Under the pieces are notes generated by a model. The model ran no database searches, had not been told where the DNA came from, and was given only the letters and a program-made list of their open reading frames with translations. From Dermatophagoides farinae (Eukaryota > Arthropoda > Arachnida > Sarcoptiformes > Pyroglyphidae): 64,000 nucleotides of DNA. Below, piece after piece: positions 12,158 through 27,419 of this stretch (position 1 is its first letter; each line of letters begins with the position of its first letter). The DNA is taken from assembly GCF_024713945.1 (NCBI RefSeq), contig NC_134681.1:5185501-5249500 (forward strand), read 5' to 3'. A program made the translations under genes and the position numbers.

Positions 12158-14710
12158 TTAACCTCGTTTCAGTTTGTTCAATATAACAAAATAAGTGATA
12201 ATTTTAACAATAATTAAATAGATTACCATGATTATCAATGACCTATACAATACCCAATCACCATCGATATTATAATAGCTGAATATAATGGAAACATCGT
12301 ATGAGAATGCTTTGCTTGTATTGCGTCCATTTACCGCATCGAATGCAGTTGTATATAGCTGGCGAATAGCTATTTCATCTTCATCCATGCCGGTTAATGA
12401 TTCGTCTGGATTTTGGTCTCCATTTGGATTCAATGTGGATAACATAAAAGGCAAATATTCGGCCCATGTTGGTTTCTCAATCGCGCTGACATTAACTCTA
12501 GAGACAAATAGCTCATAATTATACTGACATCGATCAAAGCCGTACATGGAGGTGATCATCGCTTCGTAGGCATACTTCATCAACGATAACCAAGAAGCCC
12601 ATTGCATATAAAATGGCATACGAGAATATTTGACTAGAAATCCACCAAACAATATCATGGGCATCGGTACGGCACCGGCAGCAAACGCGGCTGTCGTTGG
12701 ATCTCGCATAAAAATGGCCGATACGGCAGCGCCTATACCTTCAGCCACGAAACTTACCATGATGGTGATCAGCAAAAGGTATGCTTCGCGAAAATATTGA
12801 TTCGGTTGGCCGGTTGATGTATAGATGTAGACCGTGTAAATGGAAGGAATGGCCAACTTAATCGTATTCAAAATGAGAAAACAGTATAGACAGTTATTGT
12901 GATCTAATGTTTGCAGGTATACCGTCTTACCTGCATCGGTATGTCAATGATGGTTTTGGTCACGTAGAAACTGATACATGAATACCAGCCATTGTTGTAT
13001 TCTTTCATCAATGTATGCATCTCACGAGGAAAACCCAACACGGTGGTCGTTATACCGCTGATTAGACCAACAATCAGGCCGAAGAATAGGCAACAATTGT
13101 TTTGCATGACCGAAAGTACCTCTTCTTCGAACAGTGTATTAAGTCGATCGATGGGCATATGATACAATTGCAACTTTTTAAGGGGACAACCGGATGATTC
13201 ACCGATCGAATTACCGAATGTAACCGATAGCCATACACTAAGCAATATGATACCAATCACTCGATAAAAGACAATCATCATGTTTCGACTGAATATGATG
13301 CCATGTCGATTCAATAATATTAATGTTGATTTCAACAATGGAGTCTTACGTATAACTCGAGTTTCAGCCATTGTCATTAATTGTTCCAATTCATCATCTC
13401 CCAATTGTGGTCCTTGAAATTCCTGCTGTATTAATTCAATTGGTTTACTGCCATAATCAGCGGCAGCTATTTCTATTATGTAATCTGGCGGTGAATTATA
13501 GCGATCACATGGCAGATTGATCTTTTCTAACAAGGGCAACAATTTTTGTGGTGGACCCAGATAAAGATTCTCTCCTTTATGGCTGATGATATAGACGTTA
13601 TCGAATTCGGTAAATACGCTCCATGATGGCTGATGAATTGTGGCCAATACTGCCATTGGATATTTTGGATTTCGAACTAGCTCACGAATTATCTTCACTA
13701 CTAATGAGCATGAGGACGAATCTAGACCTGTAGTTGGCTCGTCCAAAATTAACAAATTTGGTTTTGAAAACAGTTCAAGCGCTATTGAAATTCGTTTCTG
13801 TTGGCCACCGGAACAACGAGCCACTTTAGTGTCACGAATTTCGCTCAGGCCAAATTCTGTGATCAATTTCTCCACACGATTATAATTGACGGTTGGCATT
13901 GTCGAATAATTCAGTCGACAAGCGAATGTAAGTGTTTCATAAACAGTCAACAGTTCCATGAGGCAATTATTCTGTGGTACATAAGCTATTCGAATCTGAT
14001 TGATGTTTCTCACATTTAAGCAACCAGTTAGGCCAACATTTTTACGACCTTTAATGTTGTCATGTTATTCATAGTTATTCTATCACCTGGTACTAGTTTC
14101 TTTACTTACATGCCAACACTTCGAGGAATGTAGATTTACCGGCGCCACTTGGACCCATTATTGCTGTCACCTGGTTGCTACTAATTTGGCCCGATAAACC
14201 ATTCAATATATTACGTGACTCCATCTTTAATGTGGCTCGATTAAATTGTCGTACACTGTATACAATGTCTTTCCATATGACATCGAAGCTTTTGGCTGGA
14301 TTCTCTATAGGCAACACCTGATTGTTGTTTATTGATCCATTCATTATGGACGGAATTTTGATTAAATTCGGATTGACTAACATACGAATCTTGCCACTAT
14401 CTACAGGTCCAGTCCGATGAACATAATTAGCATGCACATTGGTACCATTTACAATGGATTTGAGCACAGGAACTGTAGCCACTGTTGCTGCCGTGTTGGC
14501 CATACTTTGGTTTCGATGTTGCTGTGTCATGGCTGCTGACAATGGTTCTTTGCTTTTGTCCGTTAAAATCTGATCAGATTGTGGACTTGATGTTTGAGGT
14601 GAATTTGAGGTTGGATTATCATTGTAACCGTTGTCCATATAATTATCTTCATCATCTAAATTCAAGATATCACTATTAAGTGAATCTTGACTAATTTGTT
14701 GATTATTCAT
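12158..14710 (-). CDS. ABC transporter, subfamily G half-transporter
   Basis: Three exons on the minus strand, 14710-14110, 14048-12931 and 12856-12158, with introns of 61 and 74 bp, give 805 residues. An Asn/Gln/Ser-rich N-terminus of about 130 residues precedes the nucleotide-binding domain: Walker A GPSGAGKST near residue 185, signature CSGGQQKR near 280 (CSGGQ rather than the common LSGGQ), Walker B LLILDEPTTGLDS near 300, and the H-loop ATIHQPS. The C-terminal half has about six hydrophobic spans. NBD-before-TMD order defines ABCG (white/ABCG1/ABCG5 type). Such half-transporters dimerise to move lipids, sterols or pigment precursors; the substrate is not readable here. All ATP-binding motifs are intact, so the protein should be active. 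The similarity is closest to the ABCG1/ABCG4-like insect members, but the subgroup is not certain. Confidence 0.92.
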
Positions 14711-15522
14711 AATTATAATTGGATGATTCCATTGATTTCAAAACACGATAATTAATAATTATGATGATGATCAAAAGGTAAGCTACGCTTATACCAGACC
14801 AATGTCATCGAATAACTAGCTTTTCATAGACATAAATCGTCATTGTTTCAAGATCTTGGTGACTACGGCAACAATTATGTACATGTATTCTTTATTTGTT
14901 TGAAGTTATAATAGAAAAACTTAAATTTCTTAAATGATACTGCCAGCAATAAAAAAATGGGCGTTTCATTTTAAAATTTCAGTTTTAATGACGATTATTA
15001 TTTCCATTGAATACATTTCGCTAAGAATTTAGAATTTCGATTTTTTTTTCTTTACTCTCTTGCTCTATTAATATATTTATTATGAGTAGGTCATTTTTTC
15101 TTTTGAATCAAAAATGTAATTTTTTTTAATAAAAAATCGACCGTTTCTGAACTTGAAAAATAGCTCTCTTAATAGCAAAATCTTAATATTGATCGTTATC
15201 AATGGATCGATTCTAGAAATGGAATTCTTGAAACGATCGATGCAAGTCAAAACTTAACCAAGTAGATTGATAAATTGTTTTTCGTTGTGTTTTTATCATT
15301 CAAAATTCATTCATAATGGTCAGATGACAAAACAATCGATTAGACAATGGAATTTTGTTCTCTGAAATTCTTAAATCCATTATATAACTTTTGATTGATT
15401 GATTCTGTTTATTTTTTTTTTACCATGATGAGTTGCCGGTCGATAAAATTGAGCTGTATTATATATTAATAGTTTTAAATTTAAATTTAAAATGCCATGC
15501 TTGGAATTATTAGAATTTCATC

Positions 15523-15543
15523 AAAAAAAAAAAAAAAAAAAAA
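15523..15543. repeat. Poly-A tract
   Basis: Twenty-one consecutive A. Confidence 0.9.
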
Positions 15544-16628
15544 TCCAGCAAACTTTTAAATTAGAATGCCACTGTATTGAAGAGAAAACATTTTTCTTTT
15601 TTACTTTTCAAAATAGCAATATTATGAGCAGGATATGACCGTTGAATTTTGATTTTCAAACTAATCTCTAGGTGCATGTGTGTGTGTGTGTGTGACATTC
15701 GATGTATCGCCTCGTTAAGCCATTTTTTTACAGAATGATTGAGGCAAAAGAATTGCTTCATTAACAACTACATACTAGGCTCAAATAGTTTAAATAAAAT
15801 CTACATCAGTCATATGATGATATGATGATGGTTGTTCTATATTTATTTTTGGTCTATATTTTGGTCACCTATTCATCATCATGATTTATATGATTTTTGT
15901 TTAGGTTTTTGTTTTTGGCTCTGTCATGGTTATTTTATTCCCTTATTTCAAGATTCATTCAGTTGAAACTTGTGATGGACGATTGGTTGCTAGGCACAAA
16001 GGTCAAAACCAAAAAAAAAAAAAAAACAAAAAAAACAAAATATATTCGTGGCCATGAATCAAGTGTTGATGATTATGAATGTGAAAAAAAAACCAACAAA
16101 CTAAAATATTTTCAACTTATTATTATGGTCCATAAGGTTTCAAAGTTCAATTTGGTTTGTTTTCAAACAACAAATCAAACGATCTATGATACCATTATTA
16201 TGATTATGCCAATATTATTTTGAGAAACATTATGTTGGTATGGCATTATTTGCCTATTTGATTATTATTGTTGTAACTATATTTTCTTTTGTGGTCTAAG
16301 ATTCTTTGCTATTAAAAAAAAGCAATGTATAAAGCAAAATGAAATGAAACCATTTGTTGCACACAAACACGCTGTTAATTTTAATGGATGAGCAAATGTA
16401 AATAATGGCATCGATGGTCATCAACATCAGAATGAAGAATGCACGCATACACACACAAAAACAAATACAATTAACAAGCCAAACGAAGAAATTTAATCTT
16501 ATAGTGGCCATGTGATGGAATCTGATGATGGTTATTTGATTCTTTTTTTTTTGTTTTTTGATAGAATTATCCAAAACGTCATGTGATTTTGATGGTCACT
16601 TTACGATCACACCATTCAATGTTAAGAG

Positions 16629-16661
<33 letters not shown>
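16629..16661. repeat. (CAT)n microsatellite
   Basis: Eleven CAT units. Confidence 0.9.
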
Positions 16662-16808
16662 GTTCAAAGAAACTTATAACACACGAACATATATCGAATC
16701 AGTCGGTTGACGTGACAAGATCATAGCGCAGCAGTTAATGGCCAAGCAAGGGTAATAAAATCAAAAAAAAAAAATTGAAATGATCCAATTCAATCCGATC
16801 TATGCGTG

Positions 16809-16833
16809 AGTGTGTGTGTGTGTGTGTGTGTGT
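16809..16833. repeat. (TG)n microsatellite
   Basis: About twelve GT units. Confidence 0.9.
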
Positions 16834-19800
16834 ATCTTATTGCTAATAATTCCCACTATGAATGCATCAATAAATCGACATGAAAAGCTCAACAATGGGC
16901 TCATAATGTTTTTTTTTTTATTTATTTCAGGAACACAACAACAACAAGTTAGTCACATATACATCATTGATACAATGGTTATCTATACATTGGAAAAAAA
17001 ACATCAAACCAATGACCGACTCAATAGCAACAGAAACAACACATCAGGTTTGCCAATTTATTAGGACAATAAAATTTTGATTTTTTTTTAAATAGGATTT
17101 TCTCGACTATCGAATCGAATCAATTCTTTTTTTTTAAAAAGTTTGATTTTCGATACCATCCTTATTTGCCGACATTATTTGAATGCTTCATAATCATTAA
17201 CAACATCATCAGATGATGCCATTATTCTATGTTCAGCCATGTTTTTTTTTATCATTTTTATGCTGGGCGGCATAATGCCTAGCCAGGTAATAATAATTGC
17301 TATCAGTTGGCTAAAGCCAATGAATGAATTTTTTGTTAGATGATGTTTACCAAGCTTAAAACAAGCCTAGTCAAAAACATTTCAGGTGTTAAACATTCAG
17401 AATTCGGTATCGAAAACAATCAATATGAATTTTCAATTATCAGATGATCGATTCAGATACATTCCATTTATTGGCGTCAATATATTGAACTCTGAATCGC
17501 GTGACCTATTCATTCATCAATGGTATCCTGTACTGATGGTGATAATGATAATGATGATGATGGCGATGATGACAGCATCATTATAGCCAAATGGATCGAT
17601 AACAGGTTATAACAGATGCTATTGTTTTTTTCTGATTGTATTGATTATGGTAAGATTGTCATCTTTATTATTATGATTCATAAGGAAATGGCTCCTGTTG
17701 ACAATGCCATATTAGTGCCTAAATCACACATATGACGGTGTAATAATAATTTAGATGCTAGCTTCCCGATCGACCAATCATTCTATTTGATTGATTGATC
17801 ATTCAATCAAATATGAATCTATGTAGCAACGAGAGTGATCGTGAGCCACATTTGCATAATGAATTTGCATCTTAGTAAAAAACAATAATCATTGTGATGG
17901 CATCTTATCGTATTGCTAAGCACGAACAATAAACTGAAATATCGAAAACATCATGGCCATTCAATTTATTGGTAATTCGTTTCGTTTTCATCATTCATTA
18001 AAGGCAAAAATGTTTAAATCACTAGATTCCATTTGGCAATAAAACACAAGTGCACCATGAACATGAACCACCGATAGTATTCGATTGAAAACATGGCCTA
18101 GTATCATATTACGGTCCAAATTATGTATAAACCAGATATCTGACCATCATGTTCATTAAAGTCTGGTCTACACAGTCTGGTGTATCAAATGAAGGATTGT
18201 TTGCTTTTACTTTTTGGCTTAATGACTAACATGTGAATTCCATTCCATTCAACTTTGAACATCCATCCAACAAGTTCTGTTTTATTTTTTTTTTATTTGA
18301 CCATTTTCATACTGTTCTGTTGTTCTGGCATTTTGGGCATTGATCGTGGGAACCGAAAAAAAAACTTGGTAAAAAAAAAGTCCAGATTTTAGGAATGTAA
18401 ATGTGGTTGTTGTCTTGTCATTGTTGAAGCCGACGAATGTTACACTATGGATAGCCATTATGGGCAATGATGATAATGATGAACCTTATTTGTTCGGAGA
18501 ATCAGAGAGTCAGGCACACACACACATACACACACACATTTGCTATAATCAACATGTAGTCATATCTCACCACAGCCACAACCAGAAAAAAACGAAACCT
18601 AAAGCCAAATATCATTGGATGAATTGATTTTTTTTTTTGGTCAATCATTTATATGGGCCTCTCATCATTCGTTCATTCATTCATTCATTCATCTATCCAC
18701 TGATTGAATAGCGATGGTTGACGATAAAACCAACGAGACAGTACAATGTATATGGAATGGCTTCTTAAATTTCCACAAAGAAAAACCTTAAATATGTCAG
18801 CCATAAGTTTTGATTTTTTCTTTTTTTACGAATGTTTCGATTCAGTTGTTGAAGCCGCTTTGTTAAAATGTGGAAACAAACAAACAAACAAACAAAAAAA
18901 ATGTCATCATCATTTGAATCATATACAAATGAATGGGCAATGGACAAACGCTAAAAAATTCCCAAACTCTCAGTTGGGTGGCTTTAATTGTCAACTAAAC
19001 AATTTGCTGTTCTCCTCAATCACCATATGTTGGTGTGTCTTTTTGTTGTTGTTGTTGTTGTTGCATAGGTGCTAATATGTTAAAACTTTTTGGAACCTAT
19101 GGAATTATTGATTGGAAATTAGAAATTATAATTTTCTGCCTGATTTAATTATAAATAAAATATATACAATAAAATTTCAAGTGGACAATCCAATGTTAAC
19201 AAAAAAAAAGTACTTGAAGAAAATTTGAATCGATGGTCTGGAAATCCGTATTCGTTATGAACAACAACAGGGCCATGGTTCGATTTTTATCTTGGTTTTA
19301 CCAAATTTTACGGTTGCCTGATTGATTTGTTTGAATCAGCCAAACTAAATTTGTCTCCAAACAGACAAATTTAATCTAGCTTTTGTGGTTCAGTAGTCAT
19401 TCATTGCTTTGACCACACCGGTTTTTTTTGGGGGCCGACCACAGGTTAACCCTGAGAATGAGGAACACACTTTACTTCTTATTTATAAGTTATACATTAT
19501 TATTGAAAGAAAAAGAGATTGATTATAATTTCATTTGCACGACCCGGACATAATGTGCACGACCAAAACATTGAAAACCAATCGAACAATTATCATGGAC
19601 CGTAGGCCTTATATTTCATTTCTTTGGTTTCGATCGATCGATCGTGCAGGAATTGTGTAAAAATACCAACCATTTACTATCTTATCAGAGTTGTCACAAA
19701 CATACACACACACACATACACATAAAATACACGAATACGTTATCAGTATGGCCCTAAACGATAACTTGACCATTTTTCTGGCCATTAACCATAATCAATT

Positions 19801-21401
19801 TATCAATCTCAAGTTGTTTGTCTTGTGTGGCTGGCGACAAAGTTATATTGTCCATTTGTTTGGAATGTGACGAATATTTAAAAAAAAAGAAATGGAAAGC
19901 GGAACTAACATGACAATCAACCAATTGCCTGAAAAACAAATTCTAGGAATTGGAATTTTTTTTTGTTTCGGTCACGATTTGTGTATGTGTCTTGTTAGAT
20001 CATTGTGTCAACACAAATGAGTAACATCACCTGAAAAGCAGTTGTAATATATAAACAAAAATCCAAAAATCCGGACAAAGCGATCAACTAAAGTTGAATG
20101 GATAATGACAACGATGATGACCATCATCCATATAATGGCTGAAAACGGCTACTACTCTGATGATCATCTTGGAACTATCAAGTCAAAATGTGTTGCGCTT
20201 GGATTGTGCCATTTTTGATGATTGGCCCAAGTAAAAAAAGAAACAAAAACGATTTCCCAAAACGAACGATAATGGCAAGCTTTTGTTAGTTCATTCATTC
20301 GATGGTTGATAATTTGTGATTGGCGCGAACACACACACACACACAAAATCATTGTTCAAACATAGAAGAATCCATTATCCATTTGATGATCAAACTTTAC
20401 CACACACACTAGTCACCATTTAACTAACTCAAATCTGTAGCTATTTCGGGGTTTTTTTTATGAATGATCCATACAAACAGTTGGTCCACTCACCACTATT
20501 TGTCGTGGTCATTGGCTGGTTATTGTATATTGTACATTTGCATGCCATTTACCCGTTTTGTCCTTTTTTGTTTTTTTTTTGTTTTGTCTTTCCATCATTC
20601 ACATTGTTCATTGTTCCATGACGATAAAAAAAAAATTTCAAAACAATAACTGCTATTTGTGAATGACCACTTATAGTCATCATCAAATGGCTTTACTGCA
20701 TCTGATAAGCGAAGATGATATATGACCAATAGGATTATCACTAATCAATTGATTTGAGCTGAATTATCTCTATATGGCCTGTAGTAGTCGTGATCATATC
20801 CAACATTCATTTTCAGCTCGTGCTACATAAAATAATGACCAATATGGCCGAATAACGAATTTGCATTCGGCCACATAGATTTATATGATGAGATTTTGAT
20901 CCATTCAATCGGTAGTGGTGTATCATCCCCTGTTGTTATCTATTATCTAATGTTACCATGTCCGCAGTCATCAGACACCATTTTCTATCGATTCATTTCA
21001 AATTGATTGATGGACAGACGAATGAATGAATGAATGAACGAATAAACGTGTATCCATTAGATTCATAGACACGATGGCTAACACACATATAGTGGGCAGT
21101 TTTTTTGTTTGTTTATTTGTTTCAATCGATCGATCGATTGTTCAAATTCGATTGATTTGATCATATAATAAGTCGATATAAGTCTCCAAATCTATTTGGA
21201 AACACCATAACTCTTATAGGCACATTGCACGTGTGTGTCACGATTATTGTGATGATAATAAGGATGATAGTGTAATCTCTCAAATAATTAGAGAGATTCC
21301 AATGTATGTGGAGGTGTCAAATTGCAACCAATTTTGATCAATAAAAACAACAGAAATGATAAAGAGAAAAAGGGAAAAAAGCAGATGTTTAGCCAACAAT
21401 T

Positions 21402-21427
21402 ATGATGATGATGATGATGATGATGAT
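21402..21427. repeat. (GAT)n microsatellite
   Basis: Eight GAT units. Confidence 0.85.
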
Positions 21428-21793
21428 TTCATCGATTGATTTTAGCTACAAATTGGCATCAAATGTTTATGCCCATCAGATTTGTTCCATCTAATAATCA
21501 TATGTCTCATTCTATCACTTTTTGTTTTGGGCGATAATTTGTTTGGCCCAAAAATCGCGTACACATGACAAATGTTTGTTTAGTTTTTTTTTGTTTTTTT
21601 TTAAATGATGAGTATCCATACTTTACAATCTATTACTAGGTGATTATCAATCTATGTCTTAAAGTTTCCAAAGATGATAGCCTCCGATTAATCAAAAATT
21701 CACTTAGGTGGTTCATATAGAACAAAGAGCAGCAGTTGTCCACTTGTTACATTACATTAATTGGATTCAATAGCCCACGATGATCTATCCATC

Positions 21794-21819
21794 TTTTTTT
21801 TTTTTTTTTTTTTTTTTTT
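21794..21819. repeat. Poly-T tract
   Basis: Twenty-six consecutive T. Confidence 0.9.
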
Positions 21820-23473
21820 GATCATGTAAACATATCTGGGGCCCTAATCAAGGTTATTTTTTTTTATTGAGTCGAGTTCAAATCCATCAAACCATAGGGT
21901 AGAACAGATGGGACCAAAGTCAAAATTAATAAATGAATGAATGTAGGCCGTAAACGTTAAAGTGATGTTCAGTCGATTCGAATGATAAATTTTTGTTTTA
22001 TGATGATGATGACCGATTATGATCGTGGCTCATCTTCATCGTTAACTGGTGGGCAAAATAGTAGGCATCTTTATTTTTTTTTTATTACTGAATGTTACTT
22101 GTTCTATGAATTCATAATAACACGAATCATTTATTTGTACAAAAAGCATTTCAAGTGAGCAGTTTTGAATGTATGCCAAACATCAACCGATCATAGTGGC
22201 TACTACTATCGATCCACGATTCATTCATTCATTTATTCGTCCATACAAATCGTGTCTATATGTATGCGTGCCCTATTGTCTTAGCATCATAATGTATGTT
22301 GTGCTTGTTTTGATTCAATCGAGGATACTCATATATGCAATACCGGATTGATCTGGGACACTGTTTTTTTTTCTTATTGTGTATCGGCTGTTTGTTGGTC
22401 AGGTTGGATGTAATCGATAGCTTTTACCTATGATAACGGTGCCATCGATAGATGCAATGCATGGGTTGTTTGATTGATTGATTTGATTGTAGCGTTCGGT
22501 CATTCAATATGTTTGGTGAATTGTTGTTATTTCCGTTTATTTTTTTTGTATTATTATCAATTGTATTATCGATAAAATCAATCAATCAATATCAATAACA
22601 TTGTGATCGATTTGAATTGATTTCAAATCGAATAGATTATTTTATTACTGATAAATGTCACAGATGACATGAATGACAAGCCAAACGAATCTATTTTCGT
22701 ATTGAAAAATTTTTTTTCATATCAATCGATTGATGTGAACATCTTCATTAACATTGTAACATTTATTCTTAGCATTTAAAAAAAAAAACAGTTGAGTTAC
22801 ATTTAGTGAATAAAATTCTAAACGATTTGTTGAAATGTTGTCCATCTATAAAGAGAGATAGATAGGCTTGTCACACAATATAATGAATGAACATGTTAAT
22901 TGTCTTGTTTGATTTGTTCACATAGAAAAAAAAAGAAACGAGGCCAAACAAAAAATAAACCAGAATCATTAACCAACATGTAAACAAACCGATTCATTAA
23001 TTTGAACCGAACAATTCCATACAAATTTTTTTTTTTTATAAATGTTATGGAAAACGATTATTTACATGACAACCCTCTCTTTCCTTTATCCACCTTACAG
23101 CAGATACTATTAATCTTTATCATCACAACCATATGAGATGTGTATATTCAGTTTTCTCATTAGCTTCTGTGAATCAATGATGGAATAAATGAATGAATGA
23201 ATTGAGAGTTTGTTGTACTCAATGTGAAAACGGAATTACAGCTGCTGTTATATATAAAACAGATGATGATTATGACTCATTAGATGATTCAGTAAATCAT
23301 TATTACTAAACATATCTATAGTTGTAATCTACATCCGTACGATTATCTAATCCAATCTGATTTAATCTAGAATCTAATGAAAAAAAAATCTACTTATTGA
23401 AGGAAAAAGTACAGATTCTTAGATATAAAAAAAAGTCATGAACCCACACAAAGCTAAATTAGAGAGTAAGCAA

Positions 23474-23492
23474 AGAGAGAGAGAGAGAGAGA
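23474..23492. repeat. (GA)n microsatellite
   Basis: Nine GA units. Confidence 0.85.
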
Positions 23493-24753
23493 CACGATTT
23501 TAGAAATTATTGGTCACTTTTTCCTAATGGTTGTGGTTCCCTATTTCCATGATACGATTCGAATCGATAATCCACAGAGCATCCATGATCATTTCAACTA
23601 TAATTAGTGATTATGATGGTCATATATAATATAATATACACAGCTGATCAGAATAGAAAGAGTGAGATCAAAATCTGAAATGAACCAAAGAAAAAAAAAC
23701 GAATCGATGGACATTTGAACAAAATTATAGTATGAATGAATATAAAGCCAACAAGTGCATAGTTTATGAACATTTTTGTTGTGTATTGGGAGCTAAATTG
23801 ACCTAAGTGAATTTATGAAATTCACATGTTCACATTCAACCGATGATGATGATCATAACTAAACATCACGATCCAATCATCAACCACTCTTAGCTAACAA
23901 ATCTATGTCAATTACTCCCCTCACAAACACACATACACACACATATACACAAACAAGACTTTGGATATCTTTACCTGATCAATCGAGACTGCTATTGCGA
24001 TTTACCTAACCAATGTCCCTTATATTTGTAATATTTTTCTTTCCAATATTCTTAACATTATACTTGACCACACATTTATAGACTTTATTCATTCATTGAT
24101 TATGTCGATTTTCTGGTTTTCGAATTTCCGGTGAATATATATATATAAATATATGAATGGCCTAACCAATAGCTATAAAGTTATGCAATATTAGAATGAT
24201 GTCTGCCAATGGGGATTTTTTTTTTTTGGTTTTTGTTGTTTGTTGTTTGTTAGCTTGTTAGTTCGTGCCATACAGCTTTAGAATAGCTATATCATCAGAA
24301 ACATGTAATAACATAGCCACCGATATATATGATGAACAGAAAGTCATTCATTTGATCATCTTGGGATTTAAGTGTGATAAAAACTCGTGTCTTATTCTTT
24401 TTCCCTCTTATATTGCTATCCCTCTTTTCAGTTTGTCGATTTCGGTATTCACCATAAAACCAGAGAGAAAGAGAGATTCAATTGAACAGAATGCTATATT
24501 TATACACAACCCAACTAAACCATCGTTTGATATGAGCATGTATGGGTCTCTATCATGTGTAGGACATGACACAGGATGAAAAAAAAAATAAAAACGATCA
24601 ATCGATGATGATGATGATGATGTTGATGATGGTAAATGTGGATGGTCGATCCATTCATTCAATTTTTATTTCGAAAATATGATGATGATAAACAGAATAT
24701 GCTATGTTTTACTGTACTAGAAAGAGGATATGGATGCTTTAGTAGTCATATGT

Positions 24754-24755
<2 letters not shown>

Positions 24756-24784
<29 letters not shown>
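24756..24784. repeat. (GA)n microsatellite
   Basis: About fourteen GA units. Confidence 0.9.
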
Positions 24785-24789
<5 letters not shown>

Positions 24790-25026
24790 AAAAAGAAATG
24801 AGAATCGCTTCTCGATTCATAGACAATACACATAGACCGATTTGTCCGCATTTAATCATATAAACATATGTGTATATACTACAAACACAACATATCAATG
24901 CAGCAGCTGAATGGTGAAAAAAAAGAGAGAGAGAGAGAAAAAAAAAACAACCGACCATTCAACCAAACATACCAATGTTGATGTTTTCGGGCGAGAAATT
25001 GAGAACGAACATTGAACATTGAACAT

Positions 25027-25064
25027 GGACAACAACAACAACAACAACATCATCATCATCATCG
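25027..25064. repeat. (CAA)n-(CAT)n microsatellite
   Basis: CAA units switch to CAT units. Confidence 0.85.
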
Positions 25065-25180
25065 TCATTCTCAACGAAAAGAAAAAAAAATCGTGCTGCA
25101 CGACATGGAAAATGTTTACGCGCGCGGACATCATCCATCCAAACATCGGACATTCAATGACGACGGATTGATCAGGATGC

Positions 25181-25204
25181 TGATGATGATGATGATGATG
25201 ATGA
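25181..25204. repeat. (GAT)n microsatellite
   Basis: Eight GAT units. Confidence 0.85.
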
Positions 25205-25591
25205 AGCAAGAATACAAAAAAAATTTAGATGAAGATTATGTTGATAAAGCTAAAAAACAAAACAAAACAAAACAAAAATTATTGTCCAGAATGAAATGTG
25301 AATTACCACACAACAATCAACATAACGATGTTGATTGATGTTTTAGTTTGGTAATAAATCGAATCCTAAAAGGAATCATTATCTAGTTGAACATAAAAAA
25401 AAAATTTTAACCAAATTTTCAAATTAGAAATTCTGAAAAATATTTTCTGCAATGAATCAATTTTAAATTTACCAAAAAATTTTTTTGGACCAATATCAAA
25501 TCCAACTGGTAATAATTTATTTGTTGAATGATTAAAAGGGCCCTATGACATACTATATCACGGGTGGACAATATTTTTCAAACGGTGATAG

Positions 25592-25597
25592 AAACGC

Positions 25598-25629
<32 letters not shown>

Positions 25630-25633
25630 GTCT
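25592..25633. repeat. (CT)n microsatellite
   Basis: A long CT run with a few interruptions. Confidence 0.85.
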
Positions 25634-26285
25634 CACTTTTTCTGATCGATAGACAAACAGACACACAATAATAATACATATACATACAGAATGCATAATA
25701 CACACACAAACACACAAAGCATACAAACAGAGATAGCAACAGCCAAATTGATGGATGAGAAAAGAGTATACATTGGACTAAACAGCATACATTGGCCGCC
25801 AGTTGATCATTGATATTACAAGTGTTCGGACGTGTATAATATTGTTGCAGCTGCTCATATGAGTTTTTTTTCATGAAAAAAAAAGAAAAATTGACTTTCG
25901 CTTCAAATAAAATCAAATTCTTGTGCTTGTTACTTTATAATGTTTTTCGTTTTATATAAATGTGTCTGATCTCAAGTGATTGTTTGTATCCAACAATGGT
26001 AATCAATGATTATGTGAAACCGACATTTAAATAAAATCATATATCCATCCATATAATAATAATAAATCGTCTTATGTCCGTTGTAAATTGTTGTTATTTA
26101 TTAATTGATTTCCATTGTATGTTATTTTGTTTGTTTCCATCGATTGGTCGGTTGATTTGTTAGTTCGCCCCTCTATGAGCTCTGTTGCCATAGACATCTC
26201 ATTTTACTTTGATCCATAACATAATGATGACATTTTTTTATTATTTTGTTTAATTTCATTGTATGTTAATTGGTGAAATTCCACA

Positions 26286-26417
26286 ACAAACACACACACA
26301 CACACACATACACAAATACACACGGACATGTTAGATAGCATAAACACAGTGACATAGGGACATGGTTGCCATCCATACGATCATATAACATCCGTTATTC
26401 ATTGTATTATTCAGTGA

Positions 26418-26468
<51 letters not shown>

Positions 26469-26503
26469 AAACGAACCGCGAACAATCGTATTGTAGCTAC
26501 CTG

Positions 26504-26539
<36 letters not shown>

Positions 26540-26590
26540 AAAAAAAACCATCACGTACGTACGACGGATTGTCAAAAAAAAAAAAAAACG
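26286..26590. repeat. Cluster of complementary simple repeats: (CA)n, (TG)n, poly-T, poly-A
   Basis: A CA run near 26290-26308 is followed by about 45 bp of TG (26419-26463), 33 T (26506-26538) and 15 A (26574-26588). CA can pair with TG and T with A, giving nested hairpin potential over 300 bp. Confidence 0.85.
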
Positions 26591-26909
26591 CCAAACGGTT
26601 TTGCCAAAACAAAACCAAACAAAACAAAAAAATCAACTTTATCATTATTTGTTTGTCCATCATATTTGATGGGCGTATGTGATCTCCATTCCCTCAAACA
26701 AATCAATCGATGACTAGTCGACTAAATTATAAATTAATAAATGACCAAATTATTCGAATAATGGATCTATTGGAATGTTATATGATCAATTCTATTCAGG
26801 TATGTGTGAAAAGTTTTTTTTTTACTTGATTTTACCAGCTTGGTTTGATTCAATTTTTATCCTATTTGTCAATTAAATTTTATTAGGTGTTTTTTTTAGG
26901 TGTGTTATC

Positions 26910-26940
26910 AAAAAAAAAAAAAAAAATAATAATAATAATA
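26910..26940. repeat. Poly-A followed by (AAT)n
   Basis: Seventeen A followed by five AAT units. Confidence 0.85.
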
Positions 26941-27419
26941 GATAATGTGTCTCATTTTTATTAATTATGTATGGGGGATATCAATAGACAATTGTAAATT
27001 ATCCCATTTTTTCTTCTTTTTTTTTGATGACAATCAAGGATATAGAGATTGGATCATTATAATACCTTGCTTGCGTAAAAATACACCATTGAAATACAAA
27101 ATTAATCCCCCCCAAAAAAAAATCTTTGTCATTTTTTTTTTTGCTGCTGTTGATAACATTCATTCATTGATAGCAATAACCAGTATTATTGACAATTGAT
27201 CCAAATAAATTTGCACAAGGACATTTTTTTTTTACTATACAAGTATTAACCAATATAATCAATAGGAACAAAAAAAAAACACATAAAAACCATATATACA
27301 ATACTTTAAGTATAAATCAATCAATCAATCAATAATATAAAAGGTAATATATAATGACAATAATGTGATAATCATTTAAAAAATGATCACCATTAATTTG
27401 AGGATTATATAAAAAACAG

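Noticed and set aside
21860-21890. tRNA B-box-like GAGTTCAAATCC
   Set aside because: No matching A box, acceptor stem or cloverleaf around it.
25012-25338. 108-codon plus-strand frame and antisense frames
   Set aside because: Made almost entirely of CAA, CAT and GAT repeats read as Gln, His and Met runs.
26331-26713. Overlapping 110-115-codon frames
   Set aside because: They translate TG/CA, poly-T and poly-A tracts.
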